Below are positions 35,855 through 47,864 of a DNA stretch of 64,000 bases, piece by piece. Position 1 is the stretch's first letter; every line of letters starts with the position of its first letter. The position numbers and the translations under genes were made by a program. Source of the DNA: Lumnitzera littorea (lineage: Eukaryota > Streptophyta > Magnoliopsida > Myrtales > Combretaceae); assembly GCA_024138015.1 (NCBI GenBank), contig JAMXBB010000009.1:87686685-87750684 (forward strand), written 5' to 3'. The notes beneath the pieces are model-generated. The model searched no databases and was not told the DNA's origin. It saw only the letters and a program-made list of their open reading frames with translations.

Positions 35855-36881
35855 TGTTGAACCTAGAGTTCATTAATTAATTTTGATAAGAACAAAATAT
35901 ATATATCTAAACATGTTTTCAACCAAACACGTGGATGACTAAATTAAGTATTATTTATTTATATTGAGGCAATTGAATAAGATCGATTAATTTGCTTAAA
36001 GAATAAATATATTAATTATCTCTACAAAAAATTTAATCTTTTGAATGGTGATCAAACAATCTTGAAATTAGATTGCAAAGTGTATTTATTTGTGGTATGT
36101 TAAAAGAATTTTTAGGTGATATTTAGCCTACCAAGTTGACGACTCAAGGAAGAAGCAGGCTGACGGTATAAAAGCCCAGAAAGAACATTCACTGGCTTAA
36201 AGGAACCAATTCACTTGCCCATGTTCATGCCGGTAAAGTATTTTGTTACTGGCTTGCCGATAATTCAAGGAGCCAGCATGTCGATAAGTCCAATTCAAGT
36301 AGCCGTTAGAGTATTTAATACGCAGTAATGAGAAGAATTCAATAAGTTGATATAAAAGCTCAACAACCTGACCAAAGGAAATTAAGATATGATATTCTAT
36401 TGCAATTAAAAGATATTCTCTTACATTCTTGAGCTTATTTACTTCTCTTTAGTCTCTTGTACACTTATTTGTTATCAAATAAAAAGAGACATAGTTGTGG
36501 TGCTTGAAAGTCCTTACATTTGTAATCTTAAGTGAAGAAAGTGATATACTTGAGTTAGTTTTGTATAAAAGAGATTATGTAAGTTTGTGTAACTCTTGGA
36601 GCATTGAGTTATGAAATTAATAAAGTGAAGTAAAGTCCTTAATTAGAGGTATTGTAAGTCTATGAAAATTAGGAGACGGTCCGAACTCCACGTTATATCC
36701 GGGATTAAATTTCTCTATCCTTATCTCCTTTAATTTTTGTACTTATTATTTTTGCTTTGATTACTCTTATTATTACATTTATTTAGTTATATCGAAAAGA
36801 ATTGCATATTGTCATATAACTCGATTCACATACTCCCTCCCCCTCCCCCTCCCCCTCTTGAGTTTAGCCTAGTGTTCTTCA
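35855..36881 (+). repeat. Copia 5' LTR
   Basis: Starts TGTTGAACCTAGAG and ends TTCTTCA. A CCCCCT tract lies near the end at 36836-36857. Directly alignable with 45258-46284 over its full length. Confidence 0.92.
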
Positions 36882-36883
36882 AT

Positions 36884-36895
36884 TAATATCAAAGG
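36884..36895 (+). other. Copia primer-binding site (decayed)
   Basis: taatatcaaagg against TGGTATCAGAGC: 8 of 12 match, and three of the four mismatches are G to A. Confidence 0.6.
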
Positions 36896-36938
36896 TACTC
36901 TCTAATCACTTGCTTAATCACATATTGTAGTAAAGATC

Positions 36939-38747
36939 ATGGCTTCTAATGCATTAGGCTTTTTGGAAGAACAAGCAATTAATAGGCCTCCTCTCTTAAC
37001 CGGTAGCAATTATCCATATTGGATATGTAGGATGTCCATATTCTTGAAAGTACAAAATAAACTACTATAACATATAGTTAACCAATGACCATTTAAGATA
37101 GAAGGAAAAGAAGAAAGAGATTACTCAGATAATGATTGGAAATTACTTAATCTAAATGAAGTCGCTATGAATATTTTACATTGTGGCATAAATAAAAATG
37201 ACTTCAATAAAATATGTACATGTGAAAGCGCCAAAGGAATATGGGATGAATTACAAAGCACATATTAAGAAACTAATAGAGTAAGGGATACAAAAATAAG
37301 CTTATTACGTGGACAATTTAAAAATTTTAGGATGGATCCTAATGAAATAATTGATGAGATGCATAATAAGTTTATCAATATCATTAACCCTTTGAGTATT
37401 CTTGGAAAGACATTTATTAATCTTGAGATAAATTCCAAAATTTTTAGGTCTTTGCTAAGAGATCAGGAAGTTAAAAGAACCGCCATTAAGGAAGTCAAAA
37501 GAACCGCCATCAAGGAAGTCAAAAGAACCACTATCAAGGAAGCTCATGATCTTAATGAAACGTCAAAAGAGCAACTTCTTGGAACACTTAAGACACATGA
37601 AATGGTAAAGAGATAAGGAGAGGAGTCTAGAAAGAAAACAATTACTCTAAAAGTCACAGAAGAGAACTCAAGTGATGAAGAAAGTGAAGACGATGATGAG
37701 GTTGCAATGTTGGCAAAGAAGTTTAGAAAGTTCATAAAATTTAATAAAAGAATTAAGAAAGATAAGGATGGATATGGATCACCTTCTAAGTTCAAGAAGG
37801 AAAAGAGAAAAGTTATTAAATGCTACAATTGTTAAAAGTCGGGATATATTCAATAATATTGTACATTGCTTAAGAAGGTTAATAAAGAGTCAAAAAGGAA
37901 AGCTATCATAGCTATATGGAGAGATAGGGATTCTAGCGACTCCGATAATGAAACTTGCTTCATGGCTCTCAATGATAAGGTATACTCTCCTTCACATGAC
38001 TCCTCTTTTGATGAACTTAAGAGTATGTATGATGAGTTGTTAAAAGAATTCGTAAAAGTACAAAAGAAGAATAAAGTGCTGAAGCAAATGATGAGTAAAA
38101 TAGGTGATGAGTTTGATATTATCAAAAGTGAATACAATAAAGTAAATGGTGCAAAAGAAAGATAAGAAGAAGACAATGAATATTTGAAAATTGAAAATGA
38201 GATATTGACAAAAGAAAATGTAAGATTGACAAAAGAAAATGTAGAGCTAAGTACTAAAAATAATAAATTGATAAATGAAAATAGTAAATTAAAAAAAGTC
38301 AACAAGAATTTTGAAAAGGAAATAAAAGAACTAAGACTTGAGGCAAAAAATGATGAAGGTGTGGTAGAGAAACTAAGTTGTCTTGAAATTGAAAACTCGA
38401 TCCTAAGAACTAGCTTAGATGACTAAAGGAAAACAATGGCAAAATTTGTAGATAGAGAAAAGAATTTAGATAAAATCATTGGAACACAAATGCTAGACTT
38501 AGATAAAACCGGAATAGGTTATATTAAGGAGAATGTGTATAGAACATACCAAAGCTACTTTGTTAAGACATCAAATAAAATCTATAACTATTTTGAAAGA
38601 TATGGTCATATTGTGCGTACATGTGCATTACATCACAATCTCTCCTTATGCAACAAAAGTAAAATGATTTGGGTCCTTAAGAGACAAGCTTGCATTACAA
38701 CAACTAACCCCAAAGAACCCGAACTAAAGTGGGTACCAAAGAGATAA
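36939..38747 (+). pseudogene. Copia gag with long coiled coil
   Basis: ATG at 36939 opens MASNALGFLEEQAINRPPLLTG and NYPYWICRMSIFL, the start of a SIRE-like gag. The frame holds to 38747 with stops at, for example, 37069, 37087 and 37266. A 24-bp unit encoding EVKRTAIK is repeated in tandem near 37470-37540. A zinc knuckle at about 37822-37863 reads CYNC-stop-KSGYIQ-stop-YC, with His replaced by Gln. Downstream (38184-38400) heptad-rich KENVRLTKENVELSTKNNKL predicts a coiled coil. The product would form the particle shell; this copy cannot be translated through. Confidence 0.82.
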
Positions 38748-38756
38748 TCGTTTGTT

Positions 38757-39122
38757 TTGTAGGATCCTTCAAGGCACAACAACAAATGGATCTTGAATAA
38801 TAGTTGCTTAAGACATATGATGGGAGATGCATCTAAGTTCACATCTATAGACTTGAAAGGTGAAGGAAGTGTGACTGTCGAAGATAATTGAAAAGCTCAT
38901 GTTATTGGTGAAGGTAACATTTGCATTAATAATGATCTTACTATTAAGCATGTGTTACTCGTTAATAATTTAAAACATAATTTACTTAGTATTAGTCAAT
39001 TATGTGATATAAGATATAAAGTAATCTATTATGCATCAAAGTGTTCTATTAAAAACATTAACAATAACTAAATCCGTTTTGAGGGGTATAAATGAGGAAA
39101 CATTTATAAAATTGACTTCAAC
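38757..39122 (+). pseudogene. Copia protease
   Basis: NNKWILNNSCLRHMMGD aligns with the copia protease signature, in which LDSGCSRHMTGD is usual. The catalytic DSG has become NNS. Followed by KHVLLVNNLKHNLLSISQL, the conserved C-terminal block. Stops at about 38889 and 39069. Confidence 0.8.
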
Positions 39123-40004
39123 ATGTTTTCATGTTCTCTTAAGACTTGTCTATCCACTCAAAACAATGATAGTTGGTTGTGGCGTAGAAAATTAGGACAT
39201 GCTAGTATGGATATCTTATCAAAACTAGCCAAAAGGAATCTTATTAAAGGATTACCTAATATTAGTTTTGAAAAAGATAGAACATGTCAATATGGCATAC
39301 AAACTAAGTCATCTTTCAAATTAAAAGATGCAATCTCAACTTCTAGTCTACTCCAACTACTACACATGGATTTATTTAGTTCAACCTAAATCTTAAGTTT
39401 TGGAGGGAAAAGATACACCTTGGTCATTGTTGCTAATTTCACTAGATACACTTGGACCTTTTTCCTTACTAACAAGGATGAAACTTATCGTGTATTCTTG
39501 AACTACAGCAAGAAGGTCCAAAATAAACAAAGTCTTTCTATTGTCTTTATAAGAAGTGATCATAGGGGAGAATTTGAAAATCTTAATATGGAAGATCTTT
39601 GTAATAAAAATGGAATAGAACATATCTTCTCAACACCTAGAACTCTGCAACAAAATAGAGTTGTCGAAAGAAAAAATAGGACCCTTATAAAAATGGCTAA
39701 GACTATGTTTTATGACAATAACCTACCTAAATATTTTTAGGCCGAAGCCGTCAATACAGCTTGTTACATATCAAATTACATTTTCATTAGACCAATTCTT
39801 AAGAAAACCCCCTTTGAGCTTTAGAAAGACAGAAGACCTAACATATCATATTTTCATCCCTTTGGAACGAGATGTTACATTCTCAATAATGGAAAGGAAC
39901 AATTAGGAAAATTTGATTAAAAGTCGAATGAAGGTGTTTTTCTTGGTTATTCTTTTACTAGTAAATCTTATAGAGTATATAACAAGAGAAAACTTATTGT
40001 AGAA
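39123..40004 (+). pseudogene. Copia integrase
   Basis: The GAG-pre-integrase zinc domain reads WRRKLGHASMDILSKL and RTCQYGIQ. One His is Arg and the second Cys of the pair is Gly, so the finger is broken. The core keeps D-D-E: LHMDLFSST, FIRSDHRGEF and NRVVERKNRT. The tail AEAVNTACYISN and FHPFGTRCYILNN, then GVFLGYSFTSKSYRVYNKR, is the conserved copia C-terminal part. In-frame stops at 39388, 39738 and within 39820-39930. All in one frame with gag. Confidence 0.85.
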
Positions 40005-41834
40005 TTGTCGATTGATGTTGCATTTGATGATACTTGTGTATATAAAAAGTCTAATGATGAAATAAAAAACATTGGTACTCATTTGGACAATCTTGGTCTT
40101 AACGAGAATCAATCTAACTCAATTGAAAAGGAATTCTCTAAGCAAGATGAAATTGTTAACAACTCTAACTTAGATTTACCTAAAGAATGGATGTTTGTGA
40201 AAAATCACCTTAAGGATCTAACAATAGGAGAACCATCCAATAGGGTGCAAGCTAAAGCCTCACTTAAAAATCTAAGCAATGTAGTGTTCCTATCTTAACT
40301 TGAACCAAAAAATATAGATGAAGCTCTAAAAGATGAATTTTGGATTCAAGCTATGCAAGAAAAGCTAAATTAATTTACTAGAAATGAGGTATGAAACTTA
40401 GTATCCAAACCAAAAAATAAACCAATAATTGGAACTAAATGGGTATTTCGAAACAAGTTAGATGAAACTGGAATAGTAATAAGAAATAAGGTACGTCGAG
40501 TTGCAAAAGGCTACAACCAAGAAGAAGGAATTGATTTCGATGAGACCTTTGCTCCAATTGCTAGATTAGAGGCCATTAGAATGCTTTTAGCATTTGCCAC
40601 ATATAAAGACTTTAAACTATATCAAATGGATGTTAAAAGTGCCTTTTTAAATGGTTACATCAAAGAAGAGGTATATGTAAAGTAACCACCGGGTTTTAAG
40701 GATAATGAATTCCTAAACCATGTATATAAGCTTAATAAAGCCTTGTATGGATTAAAGCAAGCCCCTAGAGCTTCGTATGAAAGATTGAGTAACTTCTTGA
40801 TAAATAATGAATTCACTAAAGAGAAACATGACACAACACTATCTATTAAACAACACAATGATCATATACTAATTGTTCAAATATATGTTGATGACATTGT
40901 GTTGGTGCTACTTACATGGATTTAGTTAATGAGTTTGTCTAATGCATGAAAAATGAATTTGAAATGAGTATGACGGGAAAACTCAACTATTTCCTAGGTT
41001 TTCAAGTTAAGCAAACCAAAGATAGAACCTTCATTAACCAAGCCAAACAGACCAAAAGAACTCTTAAAAAGGTTTAAAATGGAAAATTGCAAAACTACGC
41101 CAACTCCAATGAGCACTACTCTAAAACTTAATAAAGACGAAAATGGAAAGAGTATTTGTGAAAAGATGTATCGGGGCATGATAGGAAGTCTTCTATATAT
41201 AACTGCATCTAGACTTGATATCATGTTTGTTGTATGTCTATATGCACGATTTCAATATTGCCTTAAAGAATCTCACTTGAATGCAGTTAAATGCATTTTT
41301 AAGTATCTTGCAGGTTCAATTGAAATTAGCCTGTGATATCCCAAGTTTACCCCACTTGATCTTGTTAGATACTCCGATACCGACTTTCCCAGTTATAAAG
41401 TCAATCAAAAAAGCACAAGCAGGACATGTCATTTCCTTGTTAATTCATTAGTATCATGGCACTCAAGGAAACAAAACTCAGTAGTACTCTCTACTGCTGA
41501 AGCTAAATATATAGCAGTCGGTAGTTGTTGTACCTAAGTTTTATGGATGAAGCAAACATTACTTGACTATGGTTTAAAATTTACCAATGTTCCAATAAGA
41601 TGTGATAATACAAGTGTTATAAATTTGACCAAAAATCCAATTAAACATTTTAGGACTAAGCATAAAGAAATTAGACATCACTTTATTCGTGATCACGTGC
41701 AAAACAATGATATTTGCCTAGAATTTGTTAACACTAGCGATCAAATAGCCGATTTCTTTACTAAACCCTTAAGTGAGGAAAGATTTTGCACTCTAAGAAG
41801 AGAATTGGGAATGATCTTGCAAGATGAGTGCTAG
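40005..41834 (+). pseudogene. Copia reverse transcriptase and RNase H
   Basis: RT blocks: GTKWVFRNKLDETG, RVAKGYNQEEGIDFDETFAP, FKLYQMDVKSAFLNGYI, PPGF, LYGLKQAPRASYE, and the intact active site YVDDIVLV near 40885. One shift at about 40905 and a compensating one near 41055 move the frame temporarily. RNase H follows: RYSDTDF, NSVVLSTAEAKYIA, IRCDNTSVINL, HIRHHFIRDHV-like residues and IADFFTKPL, with acidic residues retained. Stops replace Gln or Trp in LNQ, EVW, VKQPPGF and others. The end at 41834 is the natural stop. Confidence 0.88.
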
Positions 41835-43340
41835 ACACATAAAAACCAACATAACATTTTTGAATAAAATTAACTTGCTAAGCAAGTTGATAAGTTGATA
41901 GGAAAATATCACACTATGAGGTATAAGAAACATGATCATATGGCTTTTATGCACTAAATATCACATTTAACATGTTTTGGGCATATTTGAAGTCATTCAT
42001 GCTTATCTAAGTTCATATATGCACAAATTTATCATACATTGGTTTCCGTGCCCAAAATCGAGGCTCACATGTCTATTTTCATTCATAAATCATACTTGAG
42101 TGGTCAAACTAGCACAAATTGAATTTTGTGCATAATTGACCTCTATTAGATACTAAAATGCTATAAGGAGCATTTCTAGCATATTTTGGTCAATATAAGT
42201 GTTATTTGGTTAGATCACGAGTTATTGTGCATCTTTATAACTTCCTTCATACTTGGAGAGTGAACTTATCTTAAAATTGTGGAAGGATGTGCACTTGTTT
42301 ACTATTTATTCATATGATTAGCCTTAATCCTTAGGAACTCATGTGGTGATTTTGTGATTTATGGAGTCTTAATACTACAATCTGCTCTCACAATTCTTAA
42401 ATATGTATTTGAAAGTTGCTTGCAGTATTAGTGTGCCAAAACTCAATGGATATTCACATGCCTTGCTTATATATGCACTCTTCTCTCATTAAACAAATCA
42501 TAGGTTTTTAGAGTTTGATTTGGTTAAATTTTTTAAATCTAGCTTAAATTTTGTTTTTCCAAGCCTTAACAAACTCAATTAAACTTATTTGAAGTGTTAG
42601 AATGTTCATCGAATCTCTACAAGTCTAATTTGAATTGGAAACTTTGCTCAAAAAGGAGAACTTTGATTGCAGAAAACCAACATGTTGGTTTACACCCCTA
42701 GATAACACCAAATTTCGATTCTGATCATTTAACTGGAAACTCGATTCACCTAAACACTGGCATGTCAATATATTGCCTTAGTTTTTGACTTCATTTCAGT
42801 TCTGTCCGGTTCTACCTAACTACCGGCATGCCGATATACTCCTCTAGTTAATACGCTTTTTTCCCTTTTGTTCGCATAGGCGGCATACTGACTCCCTACA
42901 CTATCGGCATGCCGGTTCATCAATTTCCAAGCACGACTTAAGTCGCGCCGAACCTTCTCTCTCCCTTTATCTTCTTTCACAAAAAAACCCCATTTCTCCC
43001 CTTCAAACCCTAACATCTTTCCCTCTCTTCGATCTACCTCTTTTCTTCCATCAAAATTAATTTTTTCTTCCCTCAATCAACTCCCCACTCTCTTAACTGA
43101 CTTTCTCTCTCCTCATTACATCTCACTTCTCCTTCTTCTTGTTCCTCTCTTCACTTTCTCTCTCTAACCATACCCATTTACCATCACGCCGCCATACACT
43201 GTCCACCTACCTCTACTGTTACGCCGGCTTCCATCACCTACACTCTCCCTACTATCCTATCTACCTTTACTCACATCTACCCCATCTACTCTCCTCCTCA
43301 CCACTCATGCCCATACACATCTACACCTCTTTAACCACTC
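41835..43340 (+). other. Copia spacer between pol and the extra ORF
   Basis: Non-coding, 1.5 kb. Carries palindromic words around GGCATGCC (42822-42915), the same motif that appears in the LTRs. From 42950 it becomes a CT-rich tract leading to the ATG at 43341, resembling a leader. Confidence 0.55.
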
Positions 43341-44543
43341 ATGGCACCGCACATTGCTCATGGACTCGTACCTCCGACATATGAGCACCAACTCTTTCCA
43401 TCACGCCAGCATGCCCAATTATTTGAGAAGTTTGCTAACCTTGAAATTGATACTGGTATCTTTTATACCCTAGAGGTGCTCAAGGAGTTTCACATTGCGG
43501 CTTTTCCCGACGTCATCACCAATCATGTCCTTGATATTCTTCGGCTTCCTAACAAGGTACATGATGATGCACTTAAATATTTTTATTGTAATATGTTAAA
43601 CTCTCTAGACGATTAGGGTTAACCAAAATTAAAAATGAATCCAAGTGATGAAATTCGTCATCGTGTCCTTTACACTTATGTTTATGGTACCTTAATCACT
43701 ATTACTTCCGAGGATATCTATAGCTTTATTGGCGTTGTTGTTGGAGGAACTGATGTAAATGTCAATTACTATGGGGCCATATTCTATGAAAGAGTGTTTA
43801 GATATAAGGGTATTAGTGGAAATTGGGGCAAAGCAAAAAATTTAGCAACTATTTGATTGGATCTTAGGACCAAAATTCTCCACCACATTATGATCCATAG
43901 TTATTGCCTTCGACGAGGCCAGCTATCTAATGTTAACCTTCAAGATTTATGGATCCTGTATTATGTGCTTATGAATAAGCAAATAAATTTTATCAGCATA
44001 GCAGTTTAGTACTTTAAACATGTTACCAATAACCAATCTCAAGCCTTCCTTCACTTTAGACGATTAGTTACACAACTACTTATCATAAAGGGTGTCCAAT
44101 TTCCTTCCCCTCCACAAGTTACTCGGGTTAAGCATCTTAAGTTGATTGACATTTGTAGGGGGAATTGGAAGAAATCGGGAAATAATTGGGTTAGGAGGAA
44201 GGACCTTCCTCTTATTGATCTTGGCTCTAAGCGTCATCCATAGAATCCTATTACTTCTTCTGATGAGCCAAGTAGTCCTAGTACTCATACCGATGCTACT
44301 CCAAGTCGTGTTGCTACTCCTCCACCTAAGGGATCTTCTCACCAACCTCCAGCTGACTATGGGCTCCCTTCTTTTGATCCAACTACTCCTTTAGCCTCTC
44401 AGCATCCTTTTTATCAACACTTAGAGATGCGCTATAATCAGCTCCAGGAGGACATTCATGATCATTTACATAGCGGGTTTCAGGGGCTTTATAGTCATTT
44501 CCACTGCACTATCATTGCCCATCCTACCATTTTCCTCCTCTAG
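43341..44543 (+). pseudogene. Extra ORF of the copia element (putative plant transposon domain), degraded
   Basis: One frame of about 400 codons from ATG 43341 to a stop at 44541-44543, with premature stops at about 43614, 43620, 43854, 44007 and 44242. The frame-consistent residues include LEVLKEFHIAAFPDVITNHV, DDALKYFYCNM, VYGTLITITSEDIYSFIGV, LQDLWILYYVLMNKQINF and a Pro/Ser-rich tail (TPSRVATPPPKGSSHQPP). This layout resembles the putative plant transposon protein domain often found in plant retroelements. The position downstream of pol matches the extra ORF slot of SIRE-type elements. No transmembrane segment supports an envelope. Function unknown. Confidence 0.55.
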
Positions 44544-45242
44544 CTTAAGACAATGATCCTCCTGCCGCTTAGTCATGTACTTCATCTTTTTATCCTTTTA
44601 TTTGCTCTTTTCTATTTCGGGACTTAGTCTTTGGCCACCATTTCATTTTGTTGTTGTCTTGTAAACTTTAGTCCTTAATGGGCCTGCTCTTTATGTTGGA
44701 TGTTTATGACTCCTTTTTGGAAGTTCTGTTTGCTGCACTCTTGCTCTCAATTGACCTTGTTTTGCTATGCTAGCTATTTTATTACTCTTTTTGAGCTTTG
44801 TGTATCCTTGATCTTCTTTTTGTAGGGGGCATATTCTTCGGTATAAGCCAAAACTTTGCTGAATTTTTTACTTGCCTCTTCTTCCCTCTTCACTGCTTGG
44901 ATCCTCCTCTTTTTAATGAGGCCAAAGAGGGAGAAATAATTCAAGTCATTAATTGGTTAATTCAAGTCGATGGTCTAAAGCAGTCTAAAAGTTAAAAATT
45001 GCCTAAATTGGATATTTTTATTGATTGATTAATTATAAGTTAATTGGTTAATGGTCATTCCCTTTTAACTCCTAGACATATACATTATAGCATGTGCAAA
45101 TTTATTATATCCATTATATCGAGTTATTATGAAAAAGATTAATTCTCATCTTTTTGCTCAATCTTATTCAATTATTGATCATCTTAAATTCTCATGATAA
45201 ATTGAGGGGGAGCACTTAGACATTTAATAGTTTTGTCCTCAT
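44544..45242 (+). other. Copia 3' untranslated region
   Basis: T-rich, with no supported ORF. Ends at the polypurine tract. Confidence 0.6.
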
Positions 45243-45257
45243 AAAAAAGGGGGAGAT
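45243..45257 (+). other. Copia polypurine tract
   Basis: aaaaaagggggagat immediately before the 3' LTR; a well-preserved PPT. Confidence 0.85.
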
Positions 45258-46284
45258 TATTGAACTTAGGGTTCATTAATTGATTTTGATGAGAACAAAA
45301 TGTACATATCTAAACATGTTGTTTTTAACCAAACAAGTGGATGACTAAACTAAGTATTATTTGTTTATATTAAGGCAATTGAATAAGATTGATGAATTTG
45401 CTTAAAGAATAAATATATCAATTATCTCTACAGGAAATTTAATCTTTTGAATGGTAATCAAATAATCTTAAAGTTAGATTACAAAGTATATTTGTTTGTT
45501 GTATGTTAAAAGAATTTTCAGGTGATATTTGGCCTATCATGTTGACGGCTCAAGGAAGAATTAGGCTGACAGTATAAAGCCTTAAAAAAACACTCACTAG
45601 CCTAAAGGAGTCGATTCACTTGCCGGTATTCATGCCAGTAAAGTATTTTGTTACCAGCTTGTTGGTAGTACTAGGAGCTGGCATGCCGGTAAGTTTGATT
45701 CAAGTAGCCATTAGAGCATTTAATGTGCGGTAACGGGAAAAATTCAATGAGTTAATATAAAAGCTTAACAACTTGACCAAAGGAAATTAAGATATGGTAT
45801 TCTATTGCAATTAAAAGACATTCTCTTACATTCTTGAGCTTATTTACTTTTCTTTGGTCTCTTGTACACTTATTTACTATTAAATAAAAAGAAACATAGT
45901 TGTGGTGCTCAAAAGTCCTCACATTTGTAATCTTAAGTGAAGAAAGCGATATACTTGAGTTAGTTATGTATAAAAGAGATTGTGTAAGTTTGTGTAGCTC
46001 TTGGAGCATTGAGTTATGAAATTAATAAAGTGAAGTAAAGTCCTTGGTTGGAGGCATTGTGAGTTTGTAAAGATTAGGGAGCAGTCCGAATTCCACGTTA
46101 TATTTAAGATTGAATTTCTCTATCCTTATCTCCTTTAATTTTTATACTTATTATTGTTGCTTTGATTACTCTTATTATTACATTTATTTGGTTATATCGA
46201 AAAGAATTGCATATTATCATATAACTCAATTCACCTCCCCTCCCCCCTTCTCACCCCCTCTCGAGTTTAGCTTAGTGTTCTTCA
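45258..46284 (+). repeat. Copia 3' LTR
   Basis: 1027 bp, the same length as the 5' LTR. Starts tattgaacttagg (decayed TG) and ends ttcttca. Differences from the 5' copy are mostly transitions. Confidence 0.92.
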
Positions 46285-46453
46285 GTTAATAGATCCAGTT
46301 ATTCAAGATACTTGGTTAAATTAACTAATAAGTGAATAGTATTTTACCAAAAACAATTGCTCTCAATAAATTATATCATACTTATTCATTATCTCTTAAA
46401 AAGAGAGAGATTTCCAAAATTGTAAATTATCCATTCCTTTTAATAGGAGCATA
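46285..46453. repeat. Continuation of the MET1-flank repeat
   Basis: tagatccagttattcaagat continues the unit broken at 35854 (compare 34628-34645). The following aaaacaattgctctcaa resembles 33985 onward (aaaacaattactcttaa), hinting at a partial third unit. Confidence 0.5.
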
Positions 46454-47864
46454 TGTAATATCCCATAAATCAGCAATCAAGACATGAACATCTGAGTATT
46501 AGGATAAAGCCTTATCCTTATACGATTAGGATCGATAATTGATCTAAGGTATTTAGGAAAGTAAATTGAGTAGGTGAGAAACTTATGAAAAATATGATAA
46601 CCTTAATTAAAGAATCCTCATATGCTTAGAAGTAAAAAATATAAGAAAATATCAAGAATATAATTAAGATAATGAAAATTTGCTCTCTATGAGACCCTTA
46701 AGTCGAGCTTAGGTTAATTGTACTTAAATTTAGAGCTTTTAGGAAATGTTATCCAATCGAACCCAAACTTTACAATTAAAATAGAAAAGTTAGTTAAAGT
46801 GACTTAGTGAAGTTAGGTTTTAGAAATAGTGGCGCAAAATCCCAATTTTTTCCTTAGAAGTAGGATTATTTAATATAGTACTAAAATGCTCGGAACTCCT
46901 AAAATCAAGTTTAGATTGCGATTAAAACTTAAAGATAAGTTAATTAAGCTATAAAATGAGATAATATATTATAATTAATGTACTTGTATTTTTATGAGTA
47001 TATTTGGTATAAATAATAATTATACTCATAAATTAACTCTAAATTATATTTTTATGTTTATTATGTAATGAATTCATGAAAATAACTAAGAAATATATCT
47101 TAAAAATAAAGGAGATGTTAGAATCATAATTATACGGGTATGGTTATATACTATACGTGATATATACATTGGATATATGCTTGTATATTAGTAAAATAAC
47201 TAAATACTATTATAATATATATAATATCAATATTTAAGTCAATTCCCTATCAAAACCTATCTAAAATCATTCCCAATTCCTAGAAAGGTTACGTAGCATG
47301 CCATAAGGGTTGGCATGTTGATTCAAAAAGCTGAATTATGAAAACAAGGCACCTCATGCTTAATTCAATCGAGAAGAAAAAAAAAAAGACAAAATAGAAG
47401 ATAAATTCTTTCAACAAACTTAAGGGGAGTATAAAAGGGCAAGAACTCTACATGTATGAAGTTTGGCAACTTGGAATTTAGGGAAGTAATTGAACAATTG
47501 TAGAAAATTAGGAAAAGAAAAAAAATATATAAAAATTGAGCAACCACTATGCCTCTACTATACCCGACCCAAACGACCACCTGACGACCAACCCAACTGA
47601 ACACCACCAGTTCAAGTAGCATTTAGGTCATCTGACAACCACCCAACCACCGCCAGCCACCGCAGCATCCAAGAACAGCCAGGTCAATTTCTTACCTTGT
47701 TTTTCAATAATTTTTAAAAAATAGTAAATCTACCCAAAAAAATTGTAGTTAGGTTATTTCAAACATGTTTTTGTGTGATATTTTTATTTTTGAAAAATTC
47801 GTAATATTTAGTATACTTGTTTAAGAAAACTACTATTCATCCGAAGTTTGATTTGCAAAATAAA

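Larger units (their letters stand above)
35855..46284 (+). mobile_element. Ty1/copia retrotransposon (SIRE/Maximus-like), complete structure
   Basis: 10430 bp with two LTRs of exactly 1027 bp each (35855-36881 and 45258-46284). Flanks are attaa (35850-35854) and gttaa (46285-46289), a 4/5 target duplication. The order gag, protease, integrase, RT, RNase H identifies Ty1/copia. The large size, 1-kb LTRs, long coiled-coil gag and about 3.4 kb between pol and the 3' LTR resemble the SIRE/Maximus lineage; the lineage call is inference. Nearly the whole gag-pol lies in one frame and is broken mainly by point stop codons. Confidence 0.9.

Noticed and set aside
36836..36857. CCCCCT repeat as a possible telomere-like or regulatory tract
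   Set aside because: It is a short expansion within the copia LTR end, partly present in the 3' LTR as well; no telomere-type unit.
42816..43384. Open frames on both strands in the CT-rich tract before the extra copia ORF
   Set aside because: Low-complexity pyrimidine tract giving frames on either strand; only the frame from 43341 has protein-like content.
43341..44543. Reading the extra copia ORF as an envelope gene
   Set aside because: No signal peptide, transmembrane segment or fusion-like region is visible; the content fits a different plant transposon-associated domain.
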